A stretch of 18,608 nt of DNA from an uncultured Flammeovirgaceae bacterium (GTDB lineage Bacteria; Bacteroidota; Bacteroidia; Cytophagales; Cyclobacteriaceae), in contig CAMLLI010000004.1 in NCBI GenBank assembly GCA_946480685.1, positions 1 to 18,608 of the forward strand, read 5' to 3'. Below, piece by piece: positions 13,876 through 18,608 of the stretch. The notes beneath the pieces are model-generated. The model was not told where the DNA came from. It saw only the letters and a program-made list of their open reading frames with translations, and searched no databases. The position numbers and the translations under genes are program-made. Position 1 is the first letter of the stretch. Each line of letters starts with the position of its first letter.

Positions 13876-14640
13876 TTAGGCTCTTTTTGAAATTTTATCG
13901 GCAATTAACTCTGCAGATTCCTCTACAAACTTGCGCTGGTCTTCTGTAAGGTTTGTGAACGATGCGATCTCGATTATTCCCAGTACACGTTCTTTCTTGA
14001 TCGGAACAATCAACAAAAATTTAGGAGAGGCGCTGCCTAATCCTGAAATGATCTTGATATATCCCTGCGGTACATCGTCAACATATAGCGTGCGTCCGCT
14101 GGAAGCAGATTGTCCTATAAGTCCTTCACCAAATTCGTAGCTGATCACTGTGCTTTCACCGATTGTAAGAGCATATCCGTTTTTCAATTCTACTTTGCGC
14201 TTGCCATCTTCTTCTTTCACTATATATATAGCGCCCTGGCCTGCATCCAGTTGTTTACACACTGCCTGAAGACCTGCCTGAAGTATATCTTTTACTGCGT
14301 TGGCCTGGTTAACACTGCTCTTTACTGTATCGAGACTGATGGTGGTTTTGCCGGCCTGTTCAGCGGCTTCACGTTCGGCCGTAGCAGCATCTACAATGCG
14401 ATCGCGCATTACAACCACTTCCTTTCGATAGCGAAGTGCTGAAAGAAGTGTTACTGCTCCCAACACAAATGTGAGAACGAGTATGATATAAATATTTACT
14501 AGCTCCGCCTGGTAGCCATCGGTCAAACGAAGGTTTGCCGGCAGGGAGTAAATAAGATATAGTGAAATGCCTATGCCGGCAGTAAAGACTGCTGCCAGTA
14601 TAAGGTTCAGGTAATAGCGATCGTTAAATAGACCTGTCAT
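13876..14640 (-). CDS. Two-TM membrane protein with coiled coil and GAF domain
   Basis: 254 residues: TM1 (10-33), short periplasmic loop, TM2 (49-68), charged helix (72-98), then a GAF domain (about 112-250) with GEGLIGQ (171-177), a P-x-x-Y-I-x-I-x-S-G-L-G segment and LLIVPIKKERVLGIIEIASF. There is no catalytic output domain, so it is either a sensory accessory subunit or a partner that forms mixed oligomers with the GAF domains of the two large sensors, which are close paralogues. Its ATG overlaps the CheB stop codon in ATGA, indicating translational coupling; the phosphatase gene follows 19 bases after its stop. Confidence 0.85.
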   Translation of the reverse strand: MTGLFNDRYYLNLILAAVFTAGIGISLYLIYSLPANLRLTDGYQAELVNIYIILVLTFVLGAVTLLSALRYRKEVVVMRDRIVDAATAEREAAEQAGKTTISLDTVKSSVNQANAVKDILQAGLQAVCKQLDAGQGAIYIVKEEDGKRKVELKNGYALTIGESTVISYEFGEGLIGQSASSGRTLYVDDVPQGYIKIISGLGSASPKFLLIVPIKKERVLGIIEIASFTNLTEDQRKFVEESAELIADKISKRA

Positions 14641-15230
14641 CGATATTGTTTATCTAGTTCCTTTAAAAACTCTACAATTTGATCAACCTTCATTACGTGA
14701 TCAATTTTTGTTGCCGCCAGTGCGGCACGTGGCATCGTATCAATCATACATTCCGAAGGTTCCTGTACGATGGTTAATCCGCCACGGTCGTGTATATGTT
14801 TCATTCCCAACGCGCCATCTTTATTGGCACCGGAAAGAAGAATTCCGATCAGCTTCTCTTTATATACAAAGGCACTGGTGCCTAAGGTTATATCAATGGC
14901 TGGTCTGGAGTTGTTTATCATCTCTTCTGTAGAGAGCGCAAAGTAAAGCCCGAGTTCTACAGACATATGATAATTGGCCGGAGCCAGGTATACACTTCCT
15001 TTCTTTATATTCTCTTTATCGTGGGGTTCGGTAACCTGCACAACGCTTTTAATAGAGAGAGCTTCCACAAAACCATTACGCACGTGCTTCAGTCTGTGCA
15101 GGCACATGATAATTGGTAACGGAAAACCTTTAGGCAACTGTGACAGGATTTTTACCACACCCTGGAAGCTGCCTGCTGACCCACCGATAACAACGGCTTT
15201 ATAGCTGTTATTTAGGTTGTACTTACTCAT
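14637..15230 (-). CDS. cheB: Stand-alone CheB-type protein-glutamate methylesterase
   Basis: 197 residues consisting only of the CheB catalytic domain; the N-terminal receiver domain of classical CheB is absent, so phosphorylation by CheA cannot control it. Catalytic residues: Ser18 in GGSAGS, His45 in CLHR and Asp138 in SGANKDGALG, with the conserved APANYHM (83-89) and SRPAID (108-113). The enzyme removes methyl groups from glutamates or deamidates glutamines of chemoreceptors. No receptor, CheA or CheW is in view, so the substrates are probably the neighbouring HAMP-GAF proteins (inference). It starts 20 bases after cheR and overlaps the GAF gene by 4 bases. Confidence 0.92.
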   Translation of the reverse strand: MSKYNLNNSYKAVVIGGSAGSFQGVVKILSQLPKGFPLPIIMCLHRLKHVRNGFVEALSIKSVVQVTEPHDKENIKKGSVYLAPANYHMSVELGLYFALSTEEMINNSRPAIDITLGTSAFVYKEKLIGILLSGANKDGALGMKHIHDRGGLTIVQEPSECMIDTMPRAALAATKIDHVMKVDQIVEFLKELDKQYR

Positions 15231-15250
15231 TCGTAAAAGGCAAACTTCAC

Positions 15251-16072
15251 TTAATCTTTTATTTTCTTATAAATCTTCTCTTCATTATTAACCACGATGA
15301 AGCGATTGGCATAGTCGCACCAGATCAAAGACTCTTTTGATCCAATGGCGAGATAACCATACTTGAATAAGCTCTCGTGGAATTTTTTCAATACCTCATT
15401 CTGCAAGGCCTGGTTAAAATATATCATCACGTTCCGGCAGAGAACAAGATCAAACTTGTTGAAGATATCGCCCGTTACCAGATCGTGTCTGCGAAACGAA
15501 ACATTCATGAAAAGATCTTTATTGAAAACAGCATTGCCGTTTTCTTCGCGATAGTAATCTTTAAAGCTCTTGGTACCCTGGAAGCGGATATAGTTCTTTT
15601 CGTTCAGCTCCATATTCTTGATCGGATAGGTAGCGAGCTTCGCCTTATCAAGAATATTTACATCGAGGTCGGTAGCAATGATGGTAACATCGTGAAGTAT
15701 ACCCATCTCTTTGAGCATAATGCACATAGAGACAACTTCTTCACCAGATGAACAACCGGCATGCCATATCTTGAACTGTTTATGGTTAAGCATGATGGCA
15801 GGGATGATCTCCTCGCGCATTATGCGCCAGAAACTCGGGTCACGAAACATCTCTGTTACGTTTACCGTGAGTTCATCCAGAAACTCATTAATAAAAGAAG
15901 GCTGTTCGGTAAGCTTTTTCAAAAGGGCATCAACGGAAAGTTTCTTTAATTCCATGATGCGTAGTACACGCCTTTTGAAAGAAGACATCGCGTAATTCCG
16001 GAAGTCATAATTATACTTCTGGTAGATTAGCTCCGAAATTCTTTTAAGGTCTGCAATATCAATATCGAGCAT
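15251..16072 (-). CDS. cheR: CheR-type protein-glutamate O-methyltransferase
   Basis: 273 residues, the normal size for CheR, with the helical N-terminal domain (about 1-75) and the SAM-binding domain. Marks: VNVTEMFRDPSFW (70-82), SAM motif I WHAGCSSGEE (103-112), ATDLD (133-137) and LCRNVMIYF (211-219). It uses SAM to methylate glutamate side chains of receptors. It looks complete and active. As the first gene of the signalling operon, it has a plausible promoter 26 bases upstream and is followed by cheB after 20 bases. The C-terminus lacks a fused TPR or PAS module. Confidence 0.95.
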   Translation of the reverse strand: MLDIDIADLKRISELIYQKYNYDFRNYAMSSFKRRVLRIMELKKLSVDALLKKLTEQPSFINEFLDELTVNVTEMFRDPSFWRIMREEIIPAIMLNHKQFKIWHAGCSSGEEVVSMCIMLKEMGILHDVTIIATDLDVNILDKAKLATYPIKNMELNEKNYIRFQGTKSFKDYYREENGNAVFNKDLFMNVSFRRHDLVTGDIFNKFDLVLCRNVMIYFNQALQNEVLKKFHESLFKYGYLAIGSKESLIWCDYANRFIVVNNEEKIYKKIKD

Positions 16073-16097
16073 GAAAAGGTCTTTATAAAAAGGAACC

Positions 16098-16127
16098 CAA
16101 AGTTAATTTCTATGGTAAACTACCGAA
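16098..16127 (-). promoter_or_regulatory. Probable promoter of the cheR-siaC operon
   Basis: The minus strand reads TAACTTTG (complement of 16098-16105), a full match to TAnnTTTG and identical to the -7 of the lipoprotein operon. Nineteen bases upstream is TTC (complement of 16125-16127) instead of TTG. The cheR ATG follows 25 bases after the -7 element. Confidence 0.55.
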
Positions 16128-16131
16128 TGGA

Positions 16132-16161
16132 TTTGAACATTAAATCTTACATGTGTTCAAA
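16132..16161. repeat. Inverted repeat upstream of the cheR promoter (possible operator)
   Basis: TTTGAACA (16132-16139) and TGTTCAAA (16154-16161) are perfect inverted 8-mers, 14 bases apart, directly upstream of the -33 region. Centre-to-centre distance is 22 bases, about two helical turns, as expected for a dimeric regulator, but it could be chance in AT-rich DNA. Confidence 0.4.
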
Positions 16162-16365
16162 AGCCTTCGTAGCACACAATTTTTCTAAGTAAATGAAATT
16201 ACTGAAATCGTCCTAATTAGCGAGAAAAAGGGACCAAAAACTTTACCCACAACCCGGTTGAAGTGTCTCATTAAAAATAGCACAACACATACCCGGACAA
16301 TCACGAATAGCTTGTATTTCCTGATTTATGGTTTCAGGAACTTCCCCTCTTTGGTATTACATGTT

Positions 16366-18213
16366 TTACCTTGTTTTACGTGCAAGCTCTTGCTGCGTAA
16401 TTTCCAGTGCCTCTAAATTTATTTTCAGAGTTTTGGCAATTTCTTCCGCCAGTTGCCAGTCATCGGACCGCACAGGTTTTTGCGCGAGCTCTTTTTCTAA
16501 CATGGCGATCTTATCCAGAAGAGCACGTTCTTTGCGCTCCAACGTGAGTGTTGCTTCTTCCAGTTTACCCGTTGTGCCAGATATATTTCCTAACTGCTGT
16601 TCCAACTCCTGGATGCGCTCTATATAACCATGCTCTTTGCGCGCCACCTCTTCTTGTGTAGCTTGCATCTCTTCCATGTTCTGTCGCATCTCTTCTTCCT
16701 GCGCACGCATCTGTTCGGTTTGAGACTGAAACTGCTCAATGAGGAATTTATTTTTCTGCGCAGCACGTACTGAAGCTATAGATGATGCTATGGTTTCGCC
16801 CAGCTTTTCAACAAATGTTATTTCATGCGGAGCATATTCGTTGAATGATGCAAGCTCTACGATACCATATACCTGCGTATCAACTTTAAGCGGTACAATG
16901 AGTATAGATCGCGGGTTGGCGTCTCCCAATCCGGACGTTATACGGATATATTCGTCAGGGAAATTAGTATAGTAATTGGTTTCTGCTTCCAGGTATGTTT
17001 GCCCCAATAAGCCTTCGCCAAGTTTTATTTTACGTGTCTCAAATTTCTTGATGTCGAACGCAAACAACGATACCAGTTCCAGGTGTTTGTTGTTCTCATC
17101 TTCATCGTTCAATATATATAGCGCGCCCTGGTTAGACTTGGTATACTGCACCAGTGATGAAATGATCTTGTCACCAAGAGTAACAATGTCGTCACTGGAC
17201 GAACGCATGATGTCAACAAATTTCGCGAGGCCTTCATTAGCCCACTGTCGCTTGCGTTCTTCTTCATTCAATGATTTCAGTTTGCCCTGCATATCAATGA
17301 GTGAATCGGCCAGCTTATTCTTGCCGTGATTATAGCCGCTGTCGAGTGTGGCCTTGTAATCTATATCAAGATTACCCTGTCCAATGGCAGTAACAAAGTC
17401 GGTAGCATCTTTCAGATTCTCCAGTGTCTCATTGATCTGGTTGGAAAGTTTGCCGATCTCGTTGTTAGGAGAGTCAGACATTTGCTGATGGTTGGAGGTA
17501 CTGATGCGCAGTGTATTGAGCGGACGAAGTACATGACGTTCAAATGCCAGGAAGATCAATGTGAGGAGCGCTACATCAAACACGATGATGGCAACAACCC
17601 AACGATGCACCGATGACTTCTCTTTCATTACCTCCGTCTCAACATCGTTGAAAAGATTATCATACCATTGAGACAGCGTAAGTGATAAGCTTTCTTCTTT
17701 CAATACGGCCGCACGCCATGCTTTGTCGGATATAACTGCCGGTGTTGTCACCACTGTGTTGCTATACGTACTGTCACCTTCCGCAGCATCAGCAGGTGTT
17801 GTGTTTTCACGGATGCTCAGTACTTCTCTTACTGAACTTTTATACTCTTCCCAGTATTCGTTCAGGTTGTCGAATGAGATCCGGGGCAGGCGCTTGAGGG
17901 GTTTCAGTATAACATCGGTGCGATCGATCCGTCCGCCTTTACTCAGCACACCCAGCAGGTGATCCTGGTTCACAATCTTCGCTTCAATCTCTGCGGAGAG
18001 ATCTTCATTCCGGGTAAAGTGGCGTTGCACCATCAGTGAGATCTGCTGACTTGATATTTCTGCGCTGCGTATAAAATCAAGTTTCTGCTCTGTCTCATCC
18101 AGCACATTAATGCGATATTGAATGATATAATACTCCGCGAAGTATATCAGGAACATGACAACGAGCAGGTAAATACCGATCAGCCGCAGAGATGTATTGC
18201 GCAGAAATTTCAT
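16366..18213 (-). CDS. Membrane HAMP-GAF sensor with long C-terminal coiled coil
   Basis: 615 residues from the ATG at 18213; an in-frame TTG at 18222 would add only three residues. Order: TM1 (about 9-29), periplasmic helical sensor region (30-204) with an Ala/Thr/Ser-rich patch (about 138-160), TM2 (about 205-225), HAMP and HAMP-like segment (226-310), GAF (about 335-485) with GEGLLGQ (399-405), then a coiled coil to the end holding RQNMEEMQATQEE (510-522). It has no kinase, phosphatase, cyclase or classical chemoreceptor tip. The GAF and coiled-coil parts are paralogous to the neighbouring SpoIIE phosphatase, so it may pair with it or act as a methyl-accepting receptor for the adjacent CheR/CheB. 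It is on the same strand, 293 bp upstream of cheR. Confidence 0.87.
   Translation of the reverse strand: MKFLRNTSLRLIGIYLLVVMFLIYFAEYYIIQYRINVLDETEQKLDFIRSAEISSQQISLMVQRHFTRNEDLSAEIEAKIVNQDHLLGVLSKGGRIDRTDVILKPLKRLPRISFDNLNEYWEEYKSSVREVLSIRENTTPADAAEGDSTYSNTVVTTPAVISDKAWRAAVLKEESLSLTLSQWYDNLFNDVETEVMKEKSSVHRWVVAIIVFDVALLTLIFLAFERHVLRPLNTLRISTSNHQQMSDSPNNEIGKLSNQINETLENLKDATDFVTAIGQGNLDIDYKATLDSGYNHGKNKLADSLIDMQGKLKSLNEEERKRQWANEGLAKFVDIMRSSSDDIVTLGDKIISSLVQYTKSNQGALYILNDEDENNKHLELVSLFAFDIKKFETRKIKLGEGLLGQTYLEAETNYYTNFPDEYIRITSGLGDANPRSILIVPLKVDTQVYGIVELASFNEYAPHEITFVEKLGETIASSIASVRAAQKNKFLIEQFQSQTEQMRAQEEEMRQNMEEMQATQEEVARKEHGYIERIQELEQQLGNISGTTGKLEEATLTLERKERALLDKIAMLEKELAQKPVRSDDWQLAEEIAKTLKINLEALEITQQELARKTR
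16648..16686 (-). other. Shared coiled-coil motif RQNMEEMQATQEE in the HAMP-GAF sensor
   Basis: The 13-residue motif matches the one in the SpoIIE phosphatase at 12 of 13 positions and sits at the same place, just after the GAF domain. It holds E-E-M-Q-A-T, fitting the E-E-x-x-A-S/T pattern of methylated glutamates in chemoreceptors. A further EEE triplet stands two residues before it. Confidence 0.8.
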
Positions 18214-18276
18214 AATCACCAAATAAGGTAAAATACCCTAAACCCCAAAACCGCTGTATGGAAAAAGCTGAAAGTG

Positions 18277-18305
18277 AAAAATCAGGGGAGATTTATTGCC
18301 CCGCC
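18277..18305 (-). terminator. Possible weak terminator after cdd
   Basis: On the minus strand GGGG (complement of 18299-18302) pairs with CCCC (complement of 18285-18288) across a 10-base loop and is followed by TGATTTTT. The stem is only 4 bp, so termination would be weak. The 18214-18332 gap holds nothing else I could identify, and no consensus promoter for the sensor gene was seen. Confidence 0.35.
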
Positions 18306-18332
18306 CCACTATAAATCAAACACGTTGAGACA

Positions 18333-18608
18333 CTACAGGCTGTCGTTCGTGAAGCCAAAGGGTAACAACGAGAGCGCAGAGGGAGCCTTAATCCATTGAT
18401 GCTGCTGGCTTTGCATGATGATTTCGATCGGGGCCTTCTGCCGGTTCTCGAACTCCAGCAACACCTGTCGGCACTCACCACAACATGTAGCCGGTGTCAG
18501 TTCGCTCTCACCACGTTTCTGTGCTGTTACTGCAACCTTGAGAATCTTAACATGCGGATAAAGTGCATAAGCCGAAAACAACGCTACACGCTCAGCACAG
18601 AGTCCGGA
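18333..18608 (-). CDS. cdd: Cytidine deaminase, C-terminal part (5' end beyond window)
   Basis: The frame is open to the window edge and reads S-G-L-C-A-E-R-V-A-L-F-S-A from base 18608 inward, so the gene starts outside. The zinc site is visible: Cys-Ala-Glu (ligand Cys and proton-shuttling Glu) and, about 40 residues later, CCGECRQVLLEF, giving the two other Cys ligands. Zn-dependent cytidine deaminase converts cytidine and deoxycytidine to uridine forms in pyrimidine salvage. The residue before the C-G-x-C ligand pair is Cys rather than the usual Pro. The visible part has 91 codons plus stop, ending TNDSL. It does not look functionally tied to the signalling genes. Confidence 0.92.
   Translation of the reverse strand, partial: SGLCAERVALFSAYALYPHVKILKVAVTAQKRGESELTPATCCGECRQVLLEFENRQKAPIEIIMQSQQHQWIKAPSALSLLPFGFTNDSL

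Larger units (their letters stand above)
16073..16365. other. 293-bp intergenic region upstream of cheR
   Basis: No convincing coding frame was seen. From cheR outward it holds a probable promoter (16098-16127), an 8-bp inverted repeat TTTGAACA/TGTTCAAA (16132-16139 and 16154-16161) just upstream of the -33 region, and a 7-bp hairpin TTCCTGA/TCAGGAA (16318-16324 and 16334-16340) shortly after the stop codon of the HAMP-GAF gene. That hairpin lacks a U-tract, so no clear terminator separates the sensor gene from cheR. Confidence 0.6.

Noticed and set aside
13857..13904. TTG start at 13904 for the SpoIIE phosphatase
   Set aside because: It would overlap the GAF gene by 29 bp and add a basic 16-residue extension before TM1; the ATG at 13856 gives a normal N-terminus 19 bp after the previous stop.
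9331..16072. Classical chemotaxis operon
   Set aside because: No CheA, CheW, CheY or receptor signalling tip is present, and CheB lacks a receiver domain.
16318..16340. TTCCTGA/TCAGGAA hairpin as a terminator of the HAMP-GAF gene
   Set aside because: It has a 7-bp stem but no U-tract in either direction.
17095..17120. Repeated TATATATA-type tracts (also near 14220 and 765)
   Set aside because: They are coding (Ile-Tyr-Ile with ATA codons, as in the GAF strand G-A-[IL]-Y-I) and reflect codon preference, not a repeat element.
18214..18222. TTG start at 18222 for the HAMP-GAF sensor
   Set aside because: It adds only three residues; the ATG at 18213 is the normal choice.
1..18608. Mobile element, prophage, CRISPR or genomic-island boundary
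   Set aside because: No transposase, integrase, terminal repeats, regularly spaced repeats or tRNA were seen, and the genes look alike in base and codon use by eye.

Overview
The window reads as a chromosomal segment of a Bacteroidota bacterium, most likely of the Cytophagales type. Reasons: a PorT-family type IX secretion protein, a PD40/OmpA cell-envelope protein, a menaquinone-type UbiE/MenG, no Shine-Dalgarno sequences in front of clear starts, and Bacteroidota-type promoters (TTG, 19 bases, TAnnTTTG). The lineage is inferred from gene content only. No tRNA, rRNA, CRISPR array, transposase or phage gene was seen.

Left part, + strand (1-3948): the 3' part of a PD40-CRD-OmpA protein, then a hairpin made of inverted CGTTATCCG units, then a compact cluster ubiE/menG, porT, SDR oxidoreductase (52-bp overlap, then a 12-bp gap). 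Everything to the right is on the - strand. A small alpha/beta hydrolase (3967-4623) converges with the SDR gene. Next come a two-gene unit for a lipoprotein and a small secreted protein (6046 down to 4694), which has a good promoter and a textbook terminator, and a 1027-residue half-size ABCG-like transporter with a TerB-like N-terminus (6115-9198).

The core of interest is 9331-16072 on the - strand. It looks like one operon in the order CheR, CheB, two-TM GAF protein, a large Cache/HAMP/GAF/PAS/PAS/SpoIIE phosphatase, a SiaB-like kinase and a SiaC-like (DUF1987) phosphoprotein, closed by a strong intrinsic terminator. A second HAMP-GAF coiled-coil sensor (16366-18213) lies just upstream on the same strand. 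SiaA/SiaB/SiaC homologues form a serine/threonine partner switch in Pseudomonas aeruginosa. Here that switch shares an operon with stand-alone chemotaxis methyltransferase and methylesterase genes, while no CheA, CheW or classical chemoreceptor and no SiaD diguanylate cyclase is visible.

Both HAMP-GAF proteins carry the same coiled-coil motif RQNxEEMQATQEE, which contains E-E-x-x-A-T, the kind of site chemoreceptor methylation uses. My hypothesis is that CheR/CheB set the sensitivity of the sensors by reversible glutamate methylation, that the SpoIIE phosphatase and SiaB kinase oppositely set the phosphorylation of SiaC, and that SiaC acts on an unknown target. The window ends in the 3' part of a cytidine deaminase gene (18333-18608, - strand).
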